Notes under the pieces: generated by a model
What the model saw: only the letters and a program-made list of their open reading frames with translations
Told to the model about the DNA's origin: nothing
Database searches by the model: none
Translations under genes and position numbers: made by a program
Assembly: GCA_964537035.1 (NCBI GenBank)
Contig: CAZIAK010000019.1
Span: 1-64,000 of the forward strand
Direction of reading: 5' to 3'
Source: CAZIAK01 sp964537035
Lineage (GTDB): Bacteria; Planctomycetota; B15-G4
DNA length: 64,000 nucleotides
Shown here: piece after piece, positions 26,773-35,204 of the stretch
Position numbering within the stretch: the first letter of the stretch is position 1
Layout of the letters: each line of letters begins with the position of its first letter

Positions 26773-27759
26773 GTGGCTGAACTCGTCGTCATCATCGTCA
26801 ACTACGACAGCGGCGAGCGGCTTCGCGCCTGCGTCGCCTCTGTGCTGGCCCAGCGGCCAGGGCCCCCACCGATCCTCGTGGTGGACAACGCCTCCCGCGA
26901 CGACTCGGCCAAGGGCCTGCCCGAAGGCGTCGAGGTCTTGCACCGCGAGGTCAACGACGGCTTCGCCCCGGCGCTCAGTGCAGCGATGGCGGCCACGTCC
27001 GAGCCCCTGATCTTCACCCTCAACCCGGACACCCTGCTCGAGCCCGGCTGCCTGGCCCGGCTCACCGAGGCCCTGGACGCAGACTTGCGGGCCGGGGCCG
27101 TGGCCCCCCTGGTGCTGCAGCTCGACGCCCCCACCCAGGTCGACGCCAGCGGCATCGGCCTGACCTCGCGCATGGGCCAGATCAACTGGGACCACGGCCT
27201 GGCCGCCGACCAGCTGTCCGACAGCCCCCGAGAAGTGCTGGGCCCCCTGGGCGGCGCGGGCCTCTGGCGCCGGGTGGCCCTGGAGCGGGCCGGCGGCTTC
27301 TCCCGCCACTTCTTCCTCTACTGGGAAGACATGGACATGGCCCTGCGACTCAATCGGGCGGGCTATGGTTGCCGCACCGTCCCCGGGGCCCGGGTGCTCC
27401 ACGAGGGCAGCGGCATCGTGGGGCGCTACTCGTCGTTGAACGTCTTCTACATGGTGCGCAACCACTGGCAATGCCTGCTGGGCGCCCTGCCCGGGCCCCT
27501 GCTGCTGCGCTCCCTGCCCGCCATCGTGTTGGCTCCTCTGCGCGCAGCGGTCCTGTATGCCGGGCGCGGGCGGGCGTTGGCCGCAGCCGCGGGGCTGATC
27601 TGTGGCGCGGCCCTGATCCCCGGGGCCCTGCTCCGGCGTCGCTACCTGCCTCGCACGGGCACCTCCCACAAGGCCGCCGAGCGCATCGCCAAACTGCTGG
27701 CTGCCGCGGACGAGAATCGCCTGCTCATGAAGGCCTCCGGTGCGAGGGCCGAGCCATGA
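26773..27759 (+). CDS. Glycosyltransferase family 2
   Basis: A GT2 enzyme of about 328 residues. The GTG at 26773 is preferred because it directly precedes the first strand (AELVVIIVNYDSG); an ATG at 26746 is possible. VVDNASRDDS is the nucleotide-binding segment, TLNPDTLLEPG the D-x-D-like metal site, and FFLYWEDMDMALRL the catalytic ED motif. This is the WcaA/rhamnosyltransferase-type pattern. A C-terminal hydrophobic stretch may associate with the membrane. It overlaps the next glycosyltransferase by ATGA. Confidence 0.88.
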   Translation: MAELVVIIVNYDSGERLRACVASVLAQRPGPPPILVVDNASRDDSAKGLPEGVEVLHREVNDGFAPALSAAMAATSEPLIFTLNPDTLLEPGCLARLTEALDADLRAGAVAPLVLQLDAPTQVDASGIGLTSRMGQINWDHGLAADQLSDSPREVLGPLGGAGLWRRVALERAGGFSRHFFLYWEDMDMALRLNRAGYGCRTVPGARVLHEGSGIVGRYSSLNVFYMVRNHWQCLLGALPGPLLLRSLPAIVLAPLRAAVLYAGRGRALAAAAGLICGAALIPGALLRRRYLPRTGTSHKAAERIAKLLAAADENRLLMKASGARAEP

Positions 27760-28973
27760 AGTTGCTCTTCGTCTCGACCTTTGCCTTCCCCGATCACTTC
27801 GGCGGCGCAGAGCGGGTCCTCACCGATGTGGCCACCCGTCTGGCCCGACGCGGCCACGAGGTGACCCTGCTCACGGGACAGGTGGGCGACAGCTCGCCCC
27901 GAGAGACCCGAGACGGCGTCGAGGTCGTGCGCTACCCGGTCAAGAGGGGACGCCCCGACCGCTTCTATCGCTCGGTCTGGAGCGGCGTGCGAGCCGCCCT
28001 GGCCGCTGGCGTGGGGGCGGACGCCGAAGTGCTCAGCGTCCATCAGGTGCTCTCCGCCGTGGCCGCGCTGGCCCCCGGAGGCGCCCGCTGCCCTGGTCGG
28101 GTCTGCAGCTTCTACGCGCCTTACAGCCTGGAGTACCTGGCTCGGTTCAGGGGCGGCAACGAGAGCGGGGCCGCGCCCCTGGCTGCCCGTGGCGTGGCGT
28201 CGGTGCTCTCCCGGGCCGACCGCTACGTCCTGCGCCGCAGCCACGAGGTGCTGGTGCTCTCGGAGTACTCCAGGCAGCAGGTACAGACCCTCGACCCGGC
28301 CATCGTCGCGCGCACGACGATCGCTTCTGCAGGCGTCGACCTGGAGCACTTCCGCCCGGCGGCCGACCAGCAAGAAGCCCGAGGCTGCGCCCAGCGCGTG
28401 GGCCTGGGGGCCGCAGAGGGGCCGATCCTGCTCACCGTGCGCCGACTCGTGCCGCGCATGGGGGTCACGGACCTGCTGGCTGCCGCAGCCCAGCTGCGCG
28501 CCGGGGGACACCGGCTGCACCTGGCCATCGCTGGCGACGGGGAGCAGCGCCAGGCCCTGGAGCGACAAGCCGAGGACCTGGGCCTGGGGTCGTCCGTGAC
28601 CTTCTTGGGCCGGGTACCTGACGACGACCTGCCGGCGCTCTACCGAGCCGCCGACGTGTTCGTGCTGCCCACCCGCTCGCTGGAGGGCTTCGGCATGGTC
28701 ACCGCCGAGGCCCTGGCCTCCGGGCTGCCGGTGCTGGCCACGAACGCGGGGGCCAGCGGCGAGGTGCTGGCCGGGGTGGGCGGCGCTCGGCTCGTCCCGC
28801 CGGAGCAGCCCCAGGCTCTGGCCGAAGCCCTGGCCGCCATGCTCGACGACCCCGAGGCCCTGCGCTCTGCGGGGCTGGCCGCCCGGAGCCACGCCGAGGT
28901 GCAGCTGTCCTGGGATGTGCACCTGGACGCCTTCGAAGCCGCAGCGCAGCGCTCGTTGGCCCATCGCTCATGA
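27756..28973 (+). CDS. Glycosyltransferase family 4
   Basis: A 405-residue GT-B enzyme. The N-terminal acceptor domain opens with FVSTFAFPDHFGGAERVL, with the GG-E/A loop typical of GT4. The C-terminal donor domain carries PILLTVRRLVPRMGV, then the E-x7-E-type block RSLEGFGMVTAEALASGLPV. It retains the sugar configuration and transfers from a nucleotide sugar to a glycan. It is second of three glycosyltransferases joined by ATGA overlaps. Sugar specificity cannot be read. Confidence 0.9.
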   Translation: MKLLFVSTFAFPDHFGGAERVLTDVATRLARRGHEVTLLTGQVGDSSPRETRDGVEVVRYPVKRGRPDRFYRSVWSGVRAALAAGVGADAEVLSVHQVLSAVAALAPGGARCPGRVCSFYAPYSLEYLARFRGGNESGAAPLAARGVASVLSRADRYVLRRSHEVLVLSEYSRQQVQTLDPAIVARTTIASAGVDLEHFRPAADQQEARGCAQRVGLGAAEGPILLTVRRLVPRMGVTDLLAAAAQLRAGGHRLHLAIAGDGEQRQALERQAEDLGLGSSVTFLGRVPDDDLPALYRAADVFVLPTRSLEGFGMVTAEALASGLPVLATNAGASGEVLAGVGGARLVPPEQPQALAEALAAMLDDPEALRSAGLAARSHAEVQLSWDVHLDAFEAAAQRSLAHRS

Positions 28974-30067
28974 AGGTGCTCGCCCTGACCCGCACGTCGT
29001 CCATCGGCCCGTCAACCCGTTATCGCATCGAGCAGTACCGCCCCCTGCTCGCGGAGCAGGGCATCGAGCTCGAGACGGCGCCGCTCTTCGATGAACGCTG
29101 GTTCGCCATCCTCGAACGCCCCCCGGGCCTGGGCCGCACCTTGGCCAAGGCCAGCTACAGCGTGGCACGTCTGTTGGCCCGCTGCGTCCAGGCCCTGTCC
29201 GCTGGCCGCTCGGACGCCGACGTGGTGTTGATCGAGCAGCAGCTGTTCCCCTACCTGCCGGCGATCTGCGAGCTGGCCCTCTGGCCCGGGGCCAAACGCA
29301 CCCTGGTCGAGATGGACGACGCCATCTACCTGACCCGGGGACACCGAGCCAAGCTGCAACGCCTCTGGGCCCGGGCCGACCTGGTCATCGTGGGCAACCG
29401 CTTTCTGGCCGAGGTGGTCAGGCCCTTCGCCAAGGAGCTGGCCATCATCCCCACCACTGTCGACGTGAGCCGCTACGAGACGGCCTGGGCGGCGCAGCGG
29501 TCCCGGCGCGAGGCTGCCCACGCAGACGCCCCCCTGCGCGTGGGCTGGGTGGGGCTGCGCTACAACTTCCCCTTTCTGCAGCTGCTCGCCGAACCCCTGG
29601 CCCGGCTCGCCGCCTCGGGCCGCCCCGTCGAGTTGCGGGTGATCAGCTCGGCCTGCCCGGAGCCCAGCCCAGAATGGGGATCCGTGCAGCTGGTCCACCG
29701 CCCCTGGTCTGAAGCTGGCGAGGCCGGCGAGATCGGGCAGTGCGATCTGGGCGTCATGCCTCTGCCGGACAATGAGTGGTCACGGGGTAAATGCGCCCTC
29801 AAACTGCTGCAGTACATGGCCGCTGGCGTGCCGGTGGTGGCCAGCCCTGTGGGGGTCAACGCCGACCTGGTCCGCCACGGCGAGAATGGCCTGCTGGCCG
29901 CAGACGCCTCAGGGTGGGAGGCCGCCTTGGGGCAACTGGCCACCGATCCAGGGCTGAGAGCCCGTCTGGGCGAGGCTGGCCGCCAGACCGTGATCAGCGA
30001 TTTCTCCTTGGTGAGGGGAGCGAAAATGGTCGCCAAGGCTTATTGTTCGCCTCCCCCCGCGCCCTGA
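28970..30067 (+). CDS. GT4-like glycosyltransferase
   Basis: A 365-residue GT-B protein starting TRTSSIGPSTRYRIEQYRPLL, a form found in GT4-like enzymes of polysaccharide loci. EMDDAIYLTRG lies in the middle, and the donor-site region near the C-terminus reads KCALKLLQYMAAGVPVVASP, the usual sugar-nucleotide contact. It overlaps the previous gene by ATGA and is followed after 7 bp by the WecA-like gene. It probably extends the same oligosaccharide. Confidence 0.82.
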   Translation: MKVLALTRTSSIGPSTRYRIEQYRPLLAEQGIELETAPLFDERWFAILERPPGLGRTLAKASYSVARLLARCVQALSAGRSDADVVLIEQQLFPYLPAICELALWPGAKRTLVEMDDAIYLTRGHRAKLQRLWARADLVIVGNRFLAEVVRPFAKELAIIPTTVDVSRYETAWAAQRSRREAAHADAPLRVGWVGLRYNFPFLQLLAEPLARLAASGRPVELRVISSACPEPSPEWGSVQLVHRPWSEAGEAGEIGQCDLGVMPLPDNEWSRGKCALKLLQYMAAGVPVVASPVGVNADLVRHGENGLLAADASGWEAALGQLATDPGLRARLGEAGRQTVISDFSLVRGAKMVAKAYCSPPPAP

Positions 30068-30074
30068 CCCCGTG

Positions 30075-31154
30075 ATGCCCTCCGACACCTTCACCGATGT
30101 CATCTGGTACGGGCTGACCCTGTCGACGGCCGTTGCTCTGGCGCTGTACATCACGCCCCTGACCATTCGGGTCGCGCTGAACTTCCAGATCCACGACACC
30201 CCGGACGGTCGGCTCAAGAAACACACCCAGCCCACTCCCTATCTGGGCGGACTGGCCATCGCGGGGGCGTTCGTCATCGCCTTTGCCGTGCTCTCGACCC
30301 CGGGCACCACCAACTACCAGGCCATGGGCATCCTCACCGGCGGCTTCATGGTCATGCTGCTGGGGCTCTACGACGACCTGACCAACCTGTCCCCCTCGGT
30401 GAAGTTCCTCGGGCAGCTGTTGGCCGCCGTGGTCATCTACAAGGGTGGGGTGCGGGTCGACATTGCCAGCCTGCCCGACTGGGCCAATCTGGCCCTGACC
30501 CTGCTCTGGGTCACCGGCGTGGCCAACGCCATCAACATCATCGACATCATGGATGGCCTGGCGGCGGGCACCGCGCTCATCGCCACCGCCTTCTTGTTCG
30601 CCATCTCCCTGGCCAGCGGTGGCAGCCAGGTGGTGCCGTTCATGGCCATCGCCCTGGCGGGCGCGCTGGTGGGCTACCTGCGCTTCAACTTCGAGCCGGC
30701 CAAGATCTTCATGGGCGACACGGGCAGCCTCTTCGTGGGCTTCCTTCTCGGCTCCCTCTCCATGGTGGTCTCGTACAGCCAGGAGAGCCCCTTGGCCATC
30801 GCTGCGCCGGTGGTCCTGCTCAGCGTCCCCCTCTTCGACACGGTCTTCGTGGCCTGGCATCGGGCACGAAAGGGCATCCCGTTCTTCAGGGGATCGCCCG
30901 ACCACTTCGCCCTGCGCCTGCGCCACCACGGCTGGTCTGTGCGGCGCATCGTGCTGACCACATATGGGGTCGCCACAGCGCTCGGTGGCCTGACCCTGGT
31001 GGTGGTTTTTGGCCCGCCGTCCTGGGTGCCTGGGGTGCTCGGGCTCGCCGGGTTGGGCTGGCTCGTGGCCTTCGTGGTCCTGTCCCGGCTGCAGCCCCCG
31101 GGACCGGCCACCAAGGCTCAAGGCGACACCCCCAGACCTGAAGCATCGATCTGA
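30075..31154 (+). CDS. WecA/MraY-family undecaprenyl-phosphate sugar-1-phosphate transferase
   Basis: A 359-residue polytopic enzyme that starts a glycan by moving a sugar-1-phosphate from a UDP-sugar to undecaprenyl phosphate. The catalytic motifs are in order: GLYDDLTNLSP (Asp pair), NIIDIMDGLAAG and FMGDTGSLFVGFLLG, plus a cytoplasmic His-rich loop (FALRLRHHGWSVRR). WecA, TagO or a relative acting with UDP-GlcNAc is likeliest; MraY is less so because no peptidoglycan genes are near. It may start at the GTG one codon earlier. It closes the run of three glycosyltransferases. Confidence 0.88.
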   Translation: MPSDTFTDVIWYGLTLSTAVALALYITPLTIRVALNFQIHDTPDGRLKKHTQPTPYLGGLAIAGAFVIAFAVLSTPGTTNYQAMGILTGGFMVMLLGLYDDLTNLSPSVKFLGQLLAAVVIYKGGVRVDIASLPDWANLALTLLWVTGVANAINIIDIMDGLAAGTALIATAFLFAISLASGGSQVVPFMAIALAGALVGYLRFNFEPAKIFMGDTGSLFVGFLLGSLSMVVSYSQESPLAIAAPVVLLSVPLFDTVFVAWHRARKGIPFFRGSPDHFALRLRHHGWSVRRIVLTTYGVATALGGLTLVVVFGPPSWVPGVLGLAGLGWLVAFVVLSRLQPPGPATKAQGDTPRPEASI

Positions 31155-31170
31155 GTCTGCGGCAGCTACC

Positions 31171-32460
31171 ATGTCCAGCACCATGACAGCCGTTGACCTT
31201 CCCCTCGAAGAGCCTGTGTGGCTCTTTCATGGTCCTCACGACGAGGGCGAATCGGCGGCCACGGTCGCCGTGCTGCTCGAGCGGCTCGACCAGAGAGACT
31301 TCACCCTGGTGGTCCTCACCTACGGCCTGGGCATGCGCGTGGGCGCGATCTCGCGGGCCATGGGTCTCGACCCGGCGGTGGTCATCTGGCGGCTCAACGA
31401 CGTGTTCATCCGCTTCAACGAGGAGCGGAACGACAAGCGCAGCCCGGCCAGTCTCGAGCGGGCCCTTCGCGATCTTCTGCGGGGCCAGGGCGGCGACGCC
31501 CCGCCGCCCCCGAACGACTGCGTGAGCTGGCGAGCCAACGACCTGGTGACCCTGTTCGACCCAGAGGTGCAGCAGCGCCTCGCCGCCACCATCAATGAGC
31601 CTGCCCAGACCAAGAAGAGGGCGCCTGGGCTGGGCATCGGGCTGGCCTTCTTGATCGGCCTGGGCAGCCTGGCCTTCTTGGGCTACGGCGTGATCCGCGA
31701 CATCAACGTGATGATGCGTGGCCACTCGCTCATGCGCACGGGCCACTTCACCGAGGCTCGGTCCGAGTTCAAGAAAGAGGGCACGCCCGAGGCCACCAAA
31801 TGGATCGTGGTCAGCCTGCTGGCCGAGGGCGAGTTCGAAGAGGCTTTCAGCATGCTTTCGGACCCGGACAACAACGCGCTCTTCGGGGCCTTCGCCCCCA
31901 CGCACAAGCCCATCGCTGATGACGTGGACCACGCCATGGACAGCCGGGCGGTGCTGCCCCGGGGCCTGATCATCAACTCCCGGCCCGAGCTCACGGTGCG
32001 CGCCGGCCCCCCGGCCGAGATCGTGCTGGAGCCCGTGGCCATCCTGCCCCACGACGACGAGCCCCTGCCGAATTTGCGCTGGGTGCTGCCCGACAGTCGC
32101 GACCAGGAGGGAGACTACGTCACCGTCCCCTACCCCAAGGACTGGCCGTCGCTCAAGCCGGGGCGCTACGTCTGGTTGGTGGACGACGGCGAGCCCACCA
32201 AGGCCGCTTTTGATCTGGCGGGGCAAGACGTCGCCAACGGCGTGCGCGATCGCAACTGGACCTTCCTGACCCGCCAGGTGCCGCTGAAGGCACAGAACTT
32301 CTTGCGCGGGCATCACTTCCTCAACGGGGGTCTGGCCATGCAGGCCGGGCGACAGTTCGGCAAGCTGGCCAACTACTTCCCCGCCGAGGCCTATCCGCGA
32401 CAGCAGGTCTGGCGCATCGCGGAGGCCCTCGCGGTCGACCCCGCCGTCTTCCTGCGGTAG
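31171..32460 (+). CDS. Membrane protein with N-terminal helix-turn-helix-like region
   Basis: About 429 residues, family not recognised. Residues 25-90 look like a sigma region 4-type helix-turn-helix (DFTLVVLTYGLGMRVGAISR, then AMGLDPAVVIWRLN). A single membrane span follows (LGIGLAFLIGLGSLAFLGYG, about 155-175), placing the N-terminus in the cytoplasm. The outer part has a helical pair (FTEARSEFKKEGTPEATKW) and a long beta-like region. It could be a one-component membrane-bound regulator of the glycan genes. An alternative is a TPR-like envelope protein whose N-terminal similarity to a helix-turn-helix is chance. Confidence 0.5.
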   Translation: MSSTMTAVDLPLEEPVWLFHGPHDEGESAATVAVLLERLDQRDFTLVVLTYGLGMRVGAISRAMGLDPAVVIWRLNDVFIRFNEERNDKRSPASLERALRDLLRGQGGDAPPPPNDCVSWRANDLVTLFDPEVQQRLAATINEPAQTKKRAPGLGIGLAFLIGLGSLAFLGYGVIRDINVMMRGHSLMRTGHFTEARSEFKKEGTPEATKWIVVSLLAEGEFEEAFSMLSDPDNNALFGAFAPTHKPIADDVDHAMDSRAVLPRGLIINSRPELTVRAGPPAEIVLEPVAILPHDDEPLPNLRWVLPDSRDQEGDYVTVPYPKDWPSLKPGRYVWLVDDGEPTKAAFDLAGQDVANGVRDRNWTFLTRQVPLKAQNFLRGHHFLNGGLAMQAGRQFGKLANYFPAEAYPRQQVWRIAEALAVDPAVFLR

Positions 32461-32495
32461 CCTGCGCCCCCTCACCCGCCCGCCGGTTTCCTGCC

Positions 32496-33866
32496 ATGGT
32501 CGTCATTCTGGGAGCGGGCCTCGCTGGCCTCTCCGCCGCCTATCATCTCGGTGAACGAGACGTCCTGCTCGTTGAGCGCGCCTCCGAACCGGGGGGACTG
32601 TGCCGCAGCATGCGCCGCGACGGCTTCACCTTCGATTACACAGGGCATCTGCTGCACCTGCGCGACGAGTCGATTCGCAGCCTGGTCAAAGAGCTGCTGC
32701 CCCAGGGCTACACCGACCTGCACCGCAGCGCGTGGATCCACTCCTACGGCGCCCTGACCCCCTACCCGTTCCAGGCCAACACGGCGGGGCTGCCCATCGA
32801 AGTGCGCCTCGAATGCCTGCTGGGTTTCGTCGAGGCCATGGCCGCGGGACATCCCCAAGAGCTGCCCGTGCCCCCGGCCGTGGCCATCGACCCAGGGTTG
32901 CCGTTTCTCGCCGCCTGTCCTCCAGCCAGCGCCAACGAGCCCACCTTTCTCGACTGGATCGAGGGGACGTTCGGCGCCGGTTTCGCGAAGCACTTCTTCG
33001 TGCCCTACAACCGCAAGATGTGGCGGCGCGATCTGGCCGAGGTCACCGGCGATTGGGTCAGCTGGTCGATCCCCCGGCCCGAGCTGGCAGACGTGCTGCG
33101 GGGCGCGCTCACGGACAGCGGCAAGACCTTCGGCTACAACCCGGACTTCCTCTACCCCACCGCAGGGGGCATCGACCATCTGCCCCGTTCGCTGGCAGAG
33201 AAGCTCAAGCCCGGCACCTTGCAGCTGGACTGTGCCGTCGAGGAGCTGCACGCCGAGAAGGGCCTGGTGCGCCTGTCGAACGGCGAGACCACCCGGAGCG
33301 AGCTGGTGCTCAGCAGCCTGCCCTTGCCACAGCTGGCGGCCATGACCAGCGATCTCCCCGATGATCTGGCCGCGGCGGCGAAGAGCCTCAGCCACGTGTC
33401 CATTCGGGCGGTCAACCTGGGGGTCAGCGGCGAGGCCCCGCACCCGGACGCCCAGTGGGTGTACTGCCCCGATCCGTCACTGGCCTTTCATCGCATCGGG
33501 CTGCCCTGCGCGTTGACGCCGGCCATGGCCCCCGCCGGCCACCACTCGATCGTGGCCGAGATCGCGTACCGTCCCGAAGACGACCCGGGGCAGGACCTGA
33601 GCCTGGAGCAGACCGTCGACGGCCTGCTGGCCACGGGGTTCCTGGGCGACCCGAGCCAGATCGTGGACAGCTTCGTGGTCGACATCCCCGAGGCCTACGT
33701 GGTCTTCGACAGGGCTCGGCGGGAGGTGCTGCCAGACCTCTACCGCTGGTACCTCGACCGGGGCGTGGTGACCATGGGCCGCTACGGCACCTGGGACTAC
33801 CTGGCCATGGAAGACAGCCTGGTGCACGGTCGCCAGGTGGCAGCCTGGATCGCCGAGCGCTCCTGA
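32496..33866 (+). CDS. FAD-dependent amine-oxidase-like oxidoreductase (second copy)
   Basis: A 456-residue flavoprotein with VVILGAGLAGLSAAYHLG at the N-terminus, EPGGLCRS, DYTGHLLHL and a C-terminal MGRYGTWDYLAMEDSLVHG. It is a paralogue of the 15391-16719 gene: both share the GGLCRS block, a KMWRRDLAE/KIWKADLAT segment and the closing GRxGxxxY motif. UDP-galactopyranose mutase and protoporphyrinogen-oxidase-like proteins are relatives. A role in modifying sugars of a surface glycan is inferred from the neighbours, a WecA-like gene upstream and a GT4 immediately after. Confidence 0.75.
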   Translation: MVVILGAGLAGLSAAYHLGERDVLLVERASEPGGLCRSMRRDGFTFDYTGHLLHLRDESIRSLVKELLPQGYTDLHRSAWIHSYGALTPYPFQANTAGLPIEVRLECLLGFVEAMAAGHPQELPVPPAVAIDPGLPFLAACPPASANEPTFLDWIEGTFGAGFAKHFFVPYNRKMWRRDLAEVTGDWVSWSIPRPELADVLRGALTDSGKTFGYNPDFLYPTAGGIDHLPRSLAEKLKPGTLQLDCAVEELHAEKGLVRLSNGETTRSELVLSSLPLPQLAAMTSDLPDDLAAAAKSLSHVSIRAVNLGVSGEAPHPDAQWVYCPDPSLAFHRIGLPCALTPAMAPAGHHSIVAEIAYRPEDDPGQDLSLEQTVDGLLATGFLGDPSQIVDSFVVDIPEAYVVFDRARREVLPDLYRWYLDRGVVTMGRYGTWDYLAMEDSLVHGRQVAAWIAERS

Positions 33867-33879
33867 TGGGCAGCCGGGC

Positions 33880-35049
33880 GTGACGGGCGAGCGACCCACA
33901 CCCGTCGTCCACGTCATCACCAAGCTCGAGCTGGGCGGCGCCCAGCAGAACACCCTGCACACCGTGGCCAGCCTCGACCGGGCTCGGTTCGCACCACACC
34001 TTGTCTGCGGGGTGGGGGGCATGCTCGATGACGAAGCCCGGGCTCTCGCCGACGTCGAGCTGACCTTTCTGCCCCAGCTGGTGCGGCCAATCCAGCCGCT
34101 GAAGGACCTCTCTGCGGTGCGCCGACTGGCAGCGCTGCTGCGGCCGTTGGCTGCCCAGGGGCCCGTGATCGTGCACACCCATTCGAGCAAGGCCGGCATC
34201 GTGGGCCGGGCGGCGGCGCGGCTCGCGGGGGCAGGCCCGGTGGTCCACTCGATTCATGGTTTCGGACATGGGGCCATCGCCAACCCGTTGTTGCGCCGCC
34301 TGACCCTCTCCACCGAGCGGCTCATGGCTGGCTGCACCGACGCCTTCATCGCCGTCTCCGAGTGCAACCGCCGTGAGGGCGAAGCGCTAAGGCTCCTGGG
34401 CGGGCGGCCTTGCGAGATCATCCGCAGCGGCATCGACCTGGAGGACTTCGCCCGGGCTGACGGGCTCCGTGCCCAGGCCCGCGCCTCTCTTGGATACGAC
34501 GACGACGTCCCCGTGGTGGGCATGGTCGCCTGCCTCAAGCCCCAGAAGGCGCCCCTCGACTTCGTGGAGCTGGCTCGGCTGGTGTGCGAGCAGGTGCCCG
34601 AGGCCCGCTTCTTCGTGGCCGGTGACGGCGAGCTGCGGGGTCAGGTCGAAGCAGGGCTCGCCGCCCACGGGCTGGGGGACAAGGTGCAGCTCCTGGGCTG
34701 GCGCCGAGACGTGGCCGCCCTGCTCGGGGCCCTCGACGTGGCCGTGCTGACTTCTCGTTGGGAGGGGTTGCCCCGGGTCTGTCCCCAGGCCATGGCCGCC
34801 GGGCGGCCCATGGTGGCCACCGCCGTGGACGGCACCCCCGAGGCCATCGTTCACGGCCAGAGCGGTTTTCTGGTCGAGCCCGGGGACATGGCAGCAGCCG
34901 CCGAGCGGGTGATCTGCCTGCTGCGAGATGTGCACCTGCGTGAGCAGTTCGGGCGGGAAGGGCGGGCCGGCTCTGTGCCCTTTGGCCAGGACGAGATGAT
35001 CGCTCGGCAGGAAGCTCTCTACGAGAAGCTGCTGAAAGAACGGGTCTGA
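33880..35049 (+). CDS. Glycosyltransferase family 4
   Basis: A 389-residue GT-B enzyme starting at a GTG 13 bp after the previous stop. HVITKLELGGAQQNTL is the acceptor-domain Gly-rich loop, VHTHSSKAGIVGRAAA the middle motif, and SRWEGLPRVCPQAMAAGRPM the donor-binding acidic block. This resembles the PelF/WcaL and rhamnosyltransferase-type GT4 group. It is the last gene of the glycan run. About 155 bp of more AT-rich DNA with a Fur-like promoter separates it from the porin gene. Confidence 0.9.
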   Translation: MTGERPTPVVHVITKLELGGAQQNTLHTVASLDRARFAPHLVCGVGGMLDDEARALADVELTFLPQLVRPIQPLKDLSAVRRLAALLRPLAAQGPVIVHTHSSKAGIVGRAAARLAGAGPVVHSIHGFGHGAIANPLLRRLTLSTERLMAGCTDAFIAVSECNRREGEALRLLGGRPCEIIRSGIDLEDFARADGLRAQARASLGYDDDVPVVGMVACLKPQKAPLDFVELARLVCEQVPEARFFVAGDGELRGQVEAGLAAHGLGDKVQLLGWRRDVAALLGALDVAVLTSRWEGLPRVCPQAMAAGRPMVATAVDGTPEAIVHGQSGFLVEPGDMAAAAERVICLLRDVHLREQFGREGRAGSVPFGQDEMIARQEALYEKLLKERV

Positions 35050-35125
35050 AACTGGCCTTCAGAGCCTGATTTCTCGAAATTTCTCCAACCCGGCCCTATC
35101 AGGTGAGGATTGAGTCTTTAGACCC

Positions 35126-35154
35126 TTGCACTTGATACTGATTCTCAGTACAAC
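35126..35154 (+). promoter_or_regulatory. Promoter with a Fur-like box upstream of the porin operon
   Basis: TTGCAC (35126-35131) and TACAAC (35149-35154) are spaced 17 bp and can serve as -35 and -10. Between them TGATACTGATTCTCA (35133-35147) matches the 7-1-7 Fur consensus TGATAATnATTATCA at 12 of 14 positions. A weaker second site, TGCGAATCACTCTCA (35167-35181), matches 10 of 14. Repressor bound here would block RNA polymerase, so the operon is expected to rise when iron is low. A Zur or Mur site is the alternative. Confidence 0.6.
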
Positions 35155-35204
35155 GTCAGCATAAACTGCGAATCACTCTCAATAAGACCAGGGTTCACCC
35201 CGCC

